Part shown: piece after piece, positions 1 through 7,327 of the stretch
Position numbering within the stretch: position 1 is the stretch's first letter
How the letters are laid out: each line of letters opens with the position of its first letter
Source: Dehalococcoidia bacterium UBA2158
Lineage (GTDB): Bacteria > Chloroflexota > Dehalococcoidia > Lucifugimonadales > UBA3495
Length of the DNA: 9,696 nucleotides
Reading direction: 5' to 3'
Assembly (NCBI GenBank): GCA_002328185.1
Contig: DCWQ01000068.1
Span: forward strand, 95,699 to 105,394
The notes under the pieces: model-generated
Told to the model about the DNA's origin: nothing
What the model saw: the letters and a program-made list of their open reading frames with translations, nothing else
Database searches by the model: none
Position numbers and translations under genes: made by a program

Positions 1-1170
1 GAAAGTCGGCTAACAATTGCGGAATTGGCGGACCAATTAGGGTTTGATTCTCTTTGGGTAGAGGAACACCATTTCTTGGAAGAATATTGTCATCTTTCAA
101 GTCCTGAGGTTTTCCTGGCTGCTTGCACACAGCGTACAACCCAGATCCGCCTCGGATTTGGTGTGATGTTGCTTCCTCCTATGATCAACAATCCGGTTCG
201 TTCAGCGGAAAAAGTAGCGGCATTAGACCTCTTAGCAAAAGGTAGAGTCGAATTCGGAGTTGGCTCCTCTAGCGACCGCCTCGGTACCACAGCCTGGGGG
301 GTTGATTGGGACAAGCGCCAAGAAATGACTGAAGAGGTCCTCGGGCAGGTGGCTAGAATGATGGTTGAGGAACCTTATCGTGGCTATGACGGTGTCCATT
401 TTTCATTTGCTGCAAGGAACGTTCTTCCGAAACCACAACAACAACCCCATCCTCCCTTGTGGCTGGCTTGTTCTCATCGAGAGAGTATATTAAAAGCAGC
501 ACGCCTAGGAATAGGAGCATTATCGTTTGGGTTTACCAATTTTGATACTACTAAACAATGGGTGGAGGCCTACCATAACACCTTCCGAAGAGAAGCAGTT
601 CCTATAGGCTACTCGATCAATCCTAATCTGAGTGTACTTAGTCGACTTATCTGTTGTCCTTCAGATTCCGAAGCAAAGCGGATCGAAGATAAAGTTCATT
701 TCTGGTGGTACAGTTTCGTTCATTATTTTGGTTATGGGAGCCACAAGCCAGGGGTGACTAGCCTGTGGGATAATTATAGTAAATCTGATTATAAATTCGA
801 GTGGGATACCGGCACCATAGGTACACCAGAAAAAATCTCGGCCACATTACGTGAATATGAGCGGGCAGGGTTAGATCAAATAGTCTTCTCAATAGAGGCT
901 GGAAATATTTCGCACGAGGAAATTTGTGCGACTCTGGAATTGTTTGCTAAAGAAGTAATGCCTGAATTCAAACAACGAGAGAAAGAACGTTCACAATTAA
1001 AAGAGAGCCTTGATCACACGCTTTCTCAGGAAGTTATGACCAGGAAGGAACAATCAGACGTGTTCGGGGAAATTCCTACGATCGTCATGAAAGACATACG
1101 GCCGTGGTATAGCTATATGGGGTTCCCGTTAGACTCGGAAGGGTACCCGATATTAGATGAGATGCAATAG
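1..1170 (+). CDS. LLM-class (luciferase-like) flavin-dependent monooxygenase, 5' end cut by window edge
   Basis: The reading frame is open from base 1 (residues ESRLTIAELADQLGFDSLWV), so the true start lies upstream. The TTG at 25 falls inside the conserved first helix and is not a start. About 389 residues are visible; perhaps 40 N-terminal residues are missing. Bacterial-luciferase-family marks are the ADQLGFDSLWVEEHHF strand/helix motif near the start, the NPVRSAEKVAALDLLAKGR segment followed by EFGVGSSS (flavin phosphate region), and PKPQQQPHPPLWLACS in the middle. These are FMN- or F420-dependent TIM-barrel enzymes, usually oxygen-using monooxygenases with FMN. The substrate cannot be told. 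A tail of about 60 charged residues follows the barrel and ends in an aromatic segment (RPWYSYMGFPLD). By eye the gene is AT-richer than the Grd genes that follow. It ends in TAG at 1168-1170. Confidence 0.85.
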   Translation, partial: ESRLTIAELADQLGFDSLWVEEHHFLEEYCHLSSPEVFLAACTQRTTQIRLGFGVMLLPPMINNPVRSAEKVAALDLLAKGRVEFGVGSSSDRLGTTAWGVDWDKRQEMTEEVLGQVARMMVEEPYRGYDGVHFSFAARNVLPKPQQQPHPPLWLACSHRESILKAARLGIGALSFGFTNFDTTKQWVEAYHNTFRREAVPIGYSINPNLSVLSRLICCPSDSEAKRIEDKVHFWWYSFVHYFGYGSHKPGVTSLWDNYSKSDYKFEWDTGTIGTPEKISATLREYERAGLDQIVFSIEAGNISHEEICATLELFAKEVMPEFKQREKERSQLKESLDHTLSQEVMTRKEQSDVFGEIPTIVMKDIRPWYSYMGFPLDSEGYPILDEMQ

Positions 1171-1367
1171 AACGAGCGCGACCGCGTGCCAATATTTCGA
1201 TTTCTACCGGGTTGTTTGGAAGTTCTATCGTCAACTTAGATATGCATAGGAATCAACTGCAGACTCTTCAGGGGTTCAGGTCGTAGTAGGCTGCCAACGT
1301 GGTCAGATCCATAAATCTCTGCCATTGGACTGCCTCCAGATCGTTAGCTTTACGCTAAATTGAAGTT
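1171..1367. other. Non-coding gap between convergent genes
   Basis: These 197 bases separate the LLM gene (+) from the thioredoxin-domain gene (-). I see no convincing ORF, tRNA or repeat shared with the other edge of the Grd block (7789-7967). The only local structure is a short hairpin near 1344-1358. Confidence 0.5.
1344..1358. terminator. Weak hairpin between convergent genes, possible terminator
   Basis: TTAGC, loop TTTAC, GCTAA forms a 5-bp stem 10 bases past the stop codon of the minus-strand thioredoxin-domain gene. It could end the grdE-grdB operon transcript. The stem is short and there is no clear run of T on either side, so the call is tentative. Confidence 0.25.
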
Positions 1368-3077
1368 CTAATTGCCCGCTAATTCTCTGATTCTGTTGGG
1401 TTTAAAATGTGCAGGGTCGGATATGGAACCGAGTAGGCGACCCCTCATTTGGATGTCGGCCCAGGCGTCAGTTCCCTGCGACACTTCCTGAAAATTGATG
1501 AGCACGTCTCCGTGTCCCAGTTGTGTTGTGGCGGCCAGCGTTAAATCTCGAACATCTGGACTGCCGGGGGAACCGTTAATCGTAACAACCAGCGGTAAAG
1601 TGAGTAGCCTGGCAAGGGCTTGACCGAACCCCGCGGCGAAAGCGCCGAACTGGCGGTGGGCGCCAGCGAATCGCTTTAAGGCCGAGACGGCTTCTTCTCG
1701 GTAGGTCAGTTCGCCAGTCATATCTGACAGGCGAACAAAGAAAGACGCAACAGTAGCATTTTGCGGAAGTTCCGCGATGGGGACCTGCAAGTTGGCGGGG
1801 CCTTTTCGACTGATATCGAAGAAACCCCCATCAGCGCTCCGGTGCATGGAAACCAGGTCGGCCGCTAGTAACTTGGCCCGGTCTAGGTATTTCTCGTCCT
1901 GAAGCACAGAGTAGGCTTTCAGAAACGCTCCACCCGCTGCCGCCGTATCGGCTAAAAGTCCGGGAGCGTGGGGTTCTCCGTCTGAATAGTGATACATTCC
2001 TCCATCCGAGGCCCTAAGTGACTTCCATAGAACTTCTAGGACCAGTCGTGCCCGCTTTCGGCAATCTTCCCGGCCCAAGATCCACCAAGCGTCCAGGAGA
2101 GCTATGGCGGTACGTGCGTTGGCGTCGCAGTAGATGTAATTGTCGATCACCGAGATCATGGGGGACGACTCAACGCGGTCTTCTGTGCGCATATAATCCT
2201 GGCATCCGAAGAACGCGCCGCCGTCAGTGTCGAGAAGTGTGGAGTCAAGGAATTCTAAAAGTTCTTCGGCGGATTTTCTGTATGCCTCGCCTCCGGTAAG
2301 CAAATATACGTGCAGGAAATTTCCGATAAGAGAGGCTTGGTCTTCTAAAAGCTTCTCGGGGTGTGGCTCGTTCCAATCTGGCTTAGAGGAGTAACGGAAA
2401 AAACCACCGTCTTCGGAATGAAACGTCTCGCTTTGGAGCATCTTGCCTAGGGTAAAGGTAACATGGTCCAAATAGGCGGTTTCGCCACTGGTCTCGTAAA
2501 GGTACAGCAACAGCTCGTTGGCCTCGGCGTGGATGAATTTGAAATAGGAGCCATAGCCGCCATTTTCCCTATCTCCCAATCCCTCGACCATACCGGCGAT
2601 CTCCCCAACTAACGCCGCCGCCAGCGGCTGGGAGTCGTTCTCCTGTGGGGAATCCGCTAATTGAGGGTGAGTTGCCGATTGCAATAGGCTATCTTTGTCT
2701 GACCGGAACTGGGTCACCGTCCTGACCAGAAGATCAACGAAAGGGTCGGTGCCCATGTAGTTAACGGTGAACAGATGCCCACCATCGGGAGTCAGGATTG
2801 CGATTGACGGCCAGCCGTTCTGGTTGTAGCGAAGGTCAACATCGGGCCGTTGCGATTCTTCAACCCTGATAGGAATGAAGAATGCGTTAAGCAGGGCAAT
2901 GGTCTCGTTGTCGGAGAGTGCGTTCTCATCCATCCGCTGGCAGAAACCGCACCAAAAAGCGGTTATGAACAGAACTACCGGTTTGTCTTGCTGGCGGGCC
3001 TCTTCGAAAGCGTCCTCGCCCCACTCCCGCCAGTCAATAAGGTGAGCGCGATTTGGACGCACGGAAAAACGAAACAT
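1368..3077 (-). CDS. YyaL/DUF255-type thioredoxin-domain protein with alpha-barrel C-terminal part
   Basis: 569 residues. The N-terminal thioredoxin-like domain (about residues 10-130) has the family's DWREWGEDAFEEA segment, the redox motif WCGFC with Cys43 and Cys46, and a putative cis-proline (GWP, Pro90) followed by a TPDG turn. The rest (about 160-550) is an all-helical part with repeated DGGFF/DGGAFF/DGGMYH-type motifs, as in the (alpha/alpha)6 barrels of YyaL/SSP411 proteins, whose function is poorly known. Relatives I recall are nearer 680 residues and have a longer N-terminus; this one is short, and CGFC replaces the more usual CHWC. The ATG at 3077 fits the domain start, but no clear Shine-Dalgarno is seen. 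It lies 26 bases after grdB on the same strand, so it is probably co-transcribed. In this context it could reduce or mature the selenoproteins; that is inference. Confidence 0.8.
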   Translation of the reverse strand: MFRFSVRPNRAHLIDWREWGEDAFEEARQQDKPVVLFITAFWCGFCQRMDENALSDNETIALLNAFFIPIRVEESQRPDVDLRYNQNGWPSIAILTPDGGHLFTVNYMGTDPFVDLLVRTVTQFRSDKDSLLQSATHPQLADSPQENDSQPLAAALVGEIAGMVEGLGDRENGGYGSYFKFIHAEANELLLYLYETSGETAYLDHVTFTLGKMLQSETFHSEDGGFFRYSSKPDWNEPHPEKLLEDQASLIGNFLHVYLLTGGEAYRKSAEELLEFLDSTLLDTDGGAFFGCQDYMRTEDRVESSPMISVIDNYIYCDANARTAIALLDAWWILGREDCRKRARLVLEVLWKSLRASDGGMYHYSDGEPHAPGLLADTAAAGGAFLKAYSVLQDEKYLDRAKLLAADLVSMHRSADGGFFDISRKGPANLQVPIAELPQNATVASFFVRLSDMTGELTYREEAVSALKRFAGAHRQFGAFAAGFGQALARLLTLPLVVTINGSPGSPDVRDLTLAATTQLGHGDVLINFQEVSQGTDAWADIQMRGRLLGSISDPAHFKPNRIRELAGN

Positions 3078-3103
3078 ATCAGCTAGTTCTATCCCAGGAT
3101 GGA

Positions 3104-4390
3104 TTAAGTGGAAGGAGCTTCGTTCTTCAGGGCCTCAATCGCCTGCAGGACGGTCTTGCGCCGCAATTCTTTCTCTTCTTCGGCGGGCAGACCTGCGTCG
3201 CCCATCACATGGATAATGCCTTGACCCTGAACGATTCGGTTTGAGCCTACCATCTTGGCCACGGGGACGACCGAGGTTACGTGACACACCGGAATGCCGG
3301 CTTTTTCCAACTCGGTAGCTATCGCAGCGCCGCTGCGAGTGCTGGTGCCTCAAGTGGATGTTAGGATCACGGCGTTGACTTCGGATTCCTTTAATTGCTC
3401 AGCGATCTCACGGCCCAGACGGCGGCTGTTGGCAATGGGATTTACCAAGCCCGATGTGGAGAAAAACTTGTCGTGTAGTTCGCCAATGACGTTGGTCTCT
3501 TCCAACTCACGGAGTGCGTCCACCGGGACCAGCCGATCTGGGGCCTGCTCAACGTAACGCGTGTCGTAACCACGGTGACTCACTTCGTAATCATCACCCC
3601 GGAGACCATTCTTGCCGGAGATATCGTACGCACCCCAATTGGTGGCCGCCCAGGCAGATATGTTATCTGGGTTTCCTACTGGAACCAGGCCTCCATCAGT
3701 GATGATGGCCACTTTTGCCTTAGACATATCGACAACCGGAGCAGGAGCGTTAATCGCGGGAAAACTGGGCGCCGGAAGTTCAGATGCGAAGTCCTCACCC
3801 TTCACCTTGGCGCTTAACATGGCGACCAAACGCTCGGCGGCGGTATCTTCGACGAAAGCGTCTTTAAGTATGCCCCTGGCGATATACCCTTCTTCTTCTG
3901 GCGACCCGATCTGACAGCCCTCAGCCAGTTTGTGGGCCATTTCCGACATCTTGGTCAGGACATCACGCATGGCTGCGGTGTTTTGACCTGAGTCCACTAT
4001 GAATAAAGATTGGCGGTAGAGGTCAACGCCTGGATTCTCCGCGGCCATCCCGGTTACAACAGGAATAACCAACTCGGATGACACAGCAACGCACAATCCC
4101 GCTGCGGCCACGCCGTAGCGGCCCGCCTCAAAACAAGGCCCGGCAACGAAAAGGTCTGCCTGGGCCTCTTTGGTCTTCTCAATCACGAATGCTGTCAGAG
4201 AGTCCATATTCTCTGTTGCGTAGTTATCCCCACAGACGATGGTGCGAACTATTTGAGCGTCTTCTCCCAATACCTGTTCCAACAGCCGGCCCGGACCCAC
4301 TGGTTCATCATGGACTTGGGGTTCTGTGTCGGCGTGTTCTTCTCCGCCGATACCGCCGAAAAACTGGTTCAGATAATGGACAATTCGCAT
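3104..4390 (-). CDS. grdB: Selenoprotein B of glycine/sarcosine/betaine reductase (component B large subunit), Sec at residue 347
   Basis: 428 residues if the in-frame UGA at 3350-3352 is read as selenocysteine. Ordinary translation would stop after 346 residues, leaving the C-terminal 81 codons orphaned. Family marks: N-terminus RIVHYLNQFFGGIGGEE, then VGPGRLLEQVLG, CGDNYATEN, GPCFEAGRYG and TGMAAENPGVDLY. The UGA sits in VILTST-U-GTSTRSGAA, the known Sec position of GrdB, and the following EKAGIPVCHVTSVVPVAKMVGSNRIV continues the family fold in the same frame. GrdB with the GrdE-derived pyruvoyl subunit binds the amine substrate and hands the carboxymethyl group to GrdA. Which amine (glycine, sarcosine or betaine) cannot be told. 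A strong Shine-Dalgarno supports the ATG at 4390. From memory, clostridial GrdB has Cys where this protein has Ser in GTSTRS. It lies between grdE and the thioredoxin-domain gene. Confidence 0.9.
3317..3343 (-). promoter_or_regulatory. Candidate bacterial SECIS hairpin of grdB
   Basis: In the mRNA, TCGCAGC (3338-3332), loop GGC, GCTGCGA (3328-3322) is a perfect 7-bp stem. A 2x2 internal loop separates it from an outer AGC/GCT pairing (3343-3341 with 3319-3317). The apical loop begins 19 bases after the UGA and starts with G, in line with bacterial SECIS elements, which lie within the coding sequence just past the UGA and are bound by SelB. Seen by eye; no folding energy was computed. Confidence 0.65.
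3350..3352 (-). other. grdB: In-frame UGA read as selenocysteine in grdB (residue 347)
   Basis: The plus strand reads TCA, so the mRNA has UGA. Coding similarity to GrdB continues unbroken in the same frame on both sides, and the position matches the Sec of the family. This is recoding rather than a nonsense mutation. Confidence 0.88.
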
Positions 4391-4397
4391 AAGGTAG

Positions 4398-4405
4398 ACC
4401 TCCCC
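4398..4405 (-). promoter_or_regulatory. Strong ribosome binding site of grdB
   Basis: On the minus strand GGGGAGGT lies 7 bases before the ATG at 4390 and fixes that start. It overlaps the end of a 10-base palindrome (CCCGGCCGGG, 4403-4412). Confidence 0.75.
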
Positions 4406-4450
4406 GGCCGGGTGAGTAACTTCAACTTTTGTTAGGGATTTGGATTACGT

Positions 4451-5713
4451 TTAGTAGACTAAGGCTCGCAGGCGAGAAATACCCTGCTGGCTGGCTACTC
4501 CACAGACGTTGGTAGAAAACAATGTTCGGGGCGCACCCAAGTTTTCGGCAATCTCTCCGTTGCCAGCGATAACCCTGCCTGACGCCGGTACCTGCCAATC
4601 GGTGTCTCGGCCGCCAACGTACACTATAGCGTCGACCTCTGGATAGTTGAAGAGCAACGCCGACTCCGCGCGACGGTCCCAGGACATATCAGACACTTGG
4701 ACGGTTGTCCGTATACCAAGTTCCTCGCATCGGAGTGCCGTCTGGGACATGTCGGCATGGGGAGCTCCTCCTCCGTATTTCGTGAGGACGGCGCCATCTG
4801 CGGACAAGTTCCACTTGGCTTGCTCTGCGGCAAACATGCAAATACGGTCCCTCTCTTCGTTATCAGATGCGGCCACTGTGGCTATTGTCCCAACGAGGGT
4901 GATCTCATCTTGCTGATGCCGGCGGTACAGTTCGGTGATCACCGGGTGATTCTGGTAAAAATAGGTTTCTGCTCCCATTGCTCGATTGCAAGTGACAACC
5001 GCGCCGTCGAGCCATTCATTGGGGTGGAGTAAGACCGGCACCATGCCCGCTGTATTGTCACCGTAGAGAATCTTTTCGTCTATCTCGGCCACTCTCTGCC
5101 TGGAGTGGATCTGTCCAATGTAAGCGAGGCGCGGAAGACCCTCCCTGCCTTTCACAAAGGGTCCTTCCGAGTCGAAAACCTCCGAGGAGTCCGGTGTGAT
5201 TCCCAGAGTGCATTTGGCCAGATAAACCGCTGTCGTCACAGATGCCAGGCGGGTTACAGCGAGCCCAGTGTGGCGTTCTAATCCTTGAGCCGGGTGCGGG
5301 GTGATGACCAGGTGATGCAGTGACGTGTATGGAGAAGCTTCGCCCGCAGGCCCTGTCATCTCGAGTATTTTGGCGTTCTCCAGGGTGGCGCCATCATCAA
5401 CAATCGTAACCGCTGCGCCGCGCAAAACATGAGTGGTTCCTTGGCCCGCCATCTCAATGGGGTTCAGGATGCCAGGAAAATCTGATCCCGAACCGGGCTC
5501 TTTGGCTCGTGGTTCAATTATGTCGTAGACGACCCCGATTCGGCATTCTTCACCGGGGCTTACGGTCTCAATGTCAACAGACTGCAATCTGCTGTCTTCC
5601 AATAGAAGTTGCCGCAGTTCGACCGGGTCCACTTCCAACTTGTTGCCTTCCAATCTCGTCACGGCGCCAAGGATGATTGAACCAATATCGTGGATGGCCA
5701 GCGTCAGACGCAT
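4451..5713 (-). CDS. grdE: Glycine/sarcosine/betaine reductase component B proprotein (alpha and beta subunits)
   Basis: 420 residues, close to the family's usual length of about 430. Homology is seen in the N-terminal RLTLAIHDIGSIILG, the region DIIEPRAKEPGSGSDFPGILNP, the THVLRGAAV segment, and the centre with HPNEWLDGAVVTCNRAMGAE followed by TYFYQNHPVI. In GrdE the proprotein cleaves itself just before a cysteine, which becomes the pyruvoyl cofactor that binds the amino group of the substrate. Here Thr241-Cys242 is the candidate site and would give chains of 241 and 179 residues. ATG at 5713 has AGAGGA 4 bases upstream. It is the first gene of the minus-strand operon and is followed by a 60-base gap to grdB. 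The sarcosine (GrdG) and betaine (GrdI) counterparts are homologous, so the symbol stands for the family, not a proven substrate. Confidence 0.87.
   Translation of the reverse strand: MRLTLAIHDIGSIILGAVTRLEGNKLEVDPVELRQLLLEDSRLQSVDIETVSPGEECRIGVVYDIIEPRAKEPGSGSDFPGILNPIEMAGQGTTHVLRGAAVTIVDDGATLENAKILEMTGPAGEASPYTSLHHLVITPHPAQGLERHTGLAVTRLASVTTAVYLAKCTLGITPDSSEVFDSEGPFVKGREGLPRLAYIGQIHSRQRVAEIDEKILYGDNTAGMVPVLLHPNEWLDGAVVTCNRAMGAETYFYQNHPVITELYRRHQQDEITLVGTIATVAASDNEERDRICMFAAEQAKWNLSADGAVLTKYGGGAPHADMSQTALRCEELGIRTTVQVSDMSWDRRAESALLFNYPEVDAIVYVGGRDTDWQVPASGRVIAGNGEIAENLGAPRTLFSTNVCGVASQQGISRLRALVY
4988..4993 (-). other. grdE: Candidate self-cleavage site Thr241-Cys242 of GrdE (pyruvoyl formation)
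   Basis: Codons ACT (4993-4991) and TGC (4990-4988) encode Thr241 and Cys242 in the conserved LDGAVVTCNRAMGAE stretch before TYFYQN. Family knowledge places the pyruvoyl-forming cysteine in this central region, and the predicted chain sizes fit the two small component B subunits. Assigned from a remembered alignment. Confidence 0.55.
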
Positions 5714-5717
5714 ATTG

Positions 5718-5723
5718 TCCTCT
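5718..5723 (-). promoter_or_regulatory. Ribosome binding site of grdE
   Basis: AGAGGA on the minus strand, 4 bases before the ATG at 5713, supports this start. Confidence 0.6.
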
Positions 5724-5810
5724 GCTTAGTTTGGATTCTTCGAAAATCGTGTTTATGATGCGGCCCATACAGTGTTTTGGCAACCCTCTCCCGTGGCTGG
5801 TCCAACATGT

Positions 5811-5839
5811 TTGAACTGCCCAAAACCCACTGCTATACT
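5811..5839 (+). promoter_or_regulatory. Near-consensus sigma-70-type promoter of grdC, giving an almost leaderless mRNA
   Basis: TTGAAC (5811-5816), a 17-base spacer, TATACT (5834-5839). Transcription would start near 5846, about 6 bases before the ATG at 5852, leaving no room for a Shine-Dalgarno. None is seen there. Confidence 0.6.
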
Positions 5840-5851
5840 CGACCGACCAAC

Positions 5852-7327
5852 ATGCAAACTGAAACTGCCTCAAAAGCGCCGGTGATTCAGGGCGTCCGCT
5901 ACTTCCTGGCCCACACACCTGGTCTGGTTCAACATGGCTCCAAGCCCTCCCGGGACTTGATGCTGGATCCAGGACTGGTGACCGATTTAGCTTCTCATCT
6001 CCGCTCTTTTTCAGAGGCCGCTGCCTATCTTCCCAACCGCGCGTTTCTCGGTGGCATATACCCGGATGAACTGCTGAAAACTCCAAAGCCGTGGTACGGG
6101 TTGAACGGCAAATCCCCCAGGTGGAACCCCCACGGCGAGATAATGCCCGAAGAGGAATTCTACGGTCTGCTGAAGATCGGCGACTCCTTTGACCTTGTCT
6201 GGCTGGATGAGGATTTCATAAAAAATATATCGGCCACCGTTGCCGACCACCCATTGATTTCAGAGGATGACCTGGAAAAACTGGGTCAGGGCCACCCCTA
6301 TTCAAAGATAAAAGAAATGCTCACTGAATCGGCGGAGAGGTTACCGCTGCAACTCGGTGACGGACGGATTGTTGGATGTGTAGTTGGAGCCCATGACCAA
6401 GACGCCACTCTGACTCCCGACGTGCTTCTGGAAAACCTGTCTTGCAAGGTCAGCGCCGCAATGGCTTTCCGCACATTGATGTCACAGCTTGGCACCGACC
6501 CCAACGATATACCGTACGTTATCAATTGTGGTGAAGAGGCTGTTGGCGAGAGATACCAACGGGGTGGCGGTAATCTGGCCAAGGGGATTGCCGAGATGTG
6601 CGGCTGCAGCAATGCCTCCGGATCGGATGTAAAAGCTTTCTGCTGCGGCCCGGTACACGCCATGGTTATGGCGGCGGCTTTGGTGAACTCAGGCGTGTAC
6701 AGGCAGGTGGCGGTGGTGGCAGGGTGCTCACTAGCAAAGCTAGGTATGAAATTTCGAGGGCACTTGAACCATGACCAACCAGTGTTGGAAGACGTCTTGG
6801 CAGCCACGGCAATCATGATTGGCGAGGACGACGGTGTATCACCCGAACTGCGTCTCGACTCCATAGGTAGGCACACGGTAAGCGCCGGGTCTTCTCAGCA
6901 AGCAATCATGAAATGTTTGGTCTCCGAGCCCTTGGAGCGTCTGGGCCTGCGGTTCGGGGATGTGGACAAGTATGCCACAGAGCTGCACAATTCTGAGGTG
7001 ACGGAACCTGGCGGCAGCGGAGACGTCCCTTTGCTCAACTACCGTATGATTGCCGCCATGGCCACGGTGAATAAAGAGATTGCCAAGGCCGAAATACCGG
7101 CTTTTGTTGAAGAACATGGGATGTTGGGCTATTCCCCTACCCAAGGCCATATCGCTTCCGCGGTCCCTTTTTTGGCCCATGCAGTAGACCGGATTAAAGC
7201 CGGCGAAATGGAACGGGCCATGTTTTTGGCCAAAGGTAGTTTGTTTCTGGGACGCATGACCCAACTATCGGACGGTATGTCCTTTATCTTAGAAAAGAAT
7301 CACAAACTTAGAAGAGGCCGAGCCTGA
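5852..7327 (+). CDS. grdC: Glycine/sarcosine/betaine reductase component C, beta subunit
   Basis: 491 residues from the ATG at 5852. The frame is open further upstream (TTG 5777, ATG 5807), but conserved sequence begins at APVIQGVRYFLAHTPGLV, and a good promoter lies between those codons and 5852. Family marks: HLRSFSEAAAYLPN, the GEIMPEEEFYGLL block, CGEEAVGERYQRGGGN, GSDVKAFCCGPVHAM, GRHTVSAGSSQQAI, SPTQGHIASAVPFL and KGSLFLGRMTQLSDGMS. GrdC resembles ketoacyl-synthase III/thiolase folds; by position Cys264 of KAFCCGP matches their nucleophile. In the known complex GrdC works with GrdD to convert the acetyl group delivered by GrdA into acetyl phosphate. No grdD follows here; grdA comes next with a one-base overlap, so the two are translationally coupled. 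Similarity to clostridial GrdC is strong along the whole length. Confidence 0.9.
   Translation: MQTETASKAPVIQGVRYFLAHTPGLVQHGSKPSRDLMLDPGLVTDLASHLRSFSEAAAYLPNRAFLGGIYPDELLKTPKPWYGLNGKSPRWNPHGEIMPEEEFYGLLKIGDSFDLVWLDEDFIKNISATVADHPLISEDDLEKLGQGHPYSKIKEMLTESAERLPLQLGDGRIVGCVVGAHDQDATLTPDVLLENLSCKVSAAMAFRTLMSQLGTDPNDIPYVINCGEEAVGERYQRGGGNLAKGIAEMCGCSNASGSDVKAFCCGPVHAMVMAAALVNSGVYRQVAVVAGCSLAKLGMKFRGHLNHDQPVLEDVLAATAIMIGEDDGVSPELRLDSIGRHTVSAGSSQQAIMKCLVSEPLERLGLRFGDVDKYATELHNSEVTEPGGSGDVPLLNYRMIAAMATVNKEIAKAEIPAFVEEHGMLGYSPTQGHIASAVPFLAHAVDRIKAGEMERAMFLAKGSLFLGRMTQLSDGMSFILEKNHKLRRGRA

Larger units (their letters stand above)
5714..5851. promoter_or_regulatory. Divergent control region between grdE and grdC
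   Basis: 138 bases lie between the two start codons. They hold the grdE Shine-Dalgarno (5718-5723, minus), a near-consensus plus-strand promoter (5811-5839), and an imperfect palindrome GATT-C-TTCGAA-AATC (5734-5748) that might be an operator. For grdE only a poor minus-strand promoter match is visible (TTGCCA with a weak -10), so I do not call it. Both halves of the pathway could be controlled from here. Confidence 0.6.

Noticed and set aside
25..1170. LLM gene complete from TTG 25
   Set aside because: The frame is open to base 1 and the residues before TTG belong to the conserved helix, so the gene is cut by the window edge.
1171..1367. tRNA, selC or attachment site at the edges of the Grd block
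   Set aside because: No cloverleaf, T-arm or direct repeat shared with 7789-7967 could be found by eye.
3104..3310. Small separate ORF (68 residues) after the grdB stop
   Set aside because: It is the C-terminal part of GrdB in the same frame, cut off only by the Sec UGA and an artificial TTG start.
3350..4390. GrdB as a pseudogene broken by a nonsense mutation
   Set aside because: The UGA falls exactly at the family's Sec site, coding similarity continues in frame, and a hairpin follows at SECIS distance.
5777..5851. Longer N-terminus of GrdC from TTG 5777 or ATG 5807
   Set aside because: The extra residues do not look like the family, and a good promoter (5811-5839) lies downstream of both codons.
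5574..6086. 170-residue antisense ORF across the grdE/grdC control region
   Set aside because: It overlaps grdE and grdC coding sequence and the promoter, has low-complexity composition and resembles no family; it is a shadow frame.
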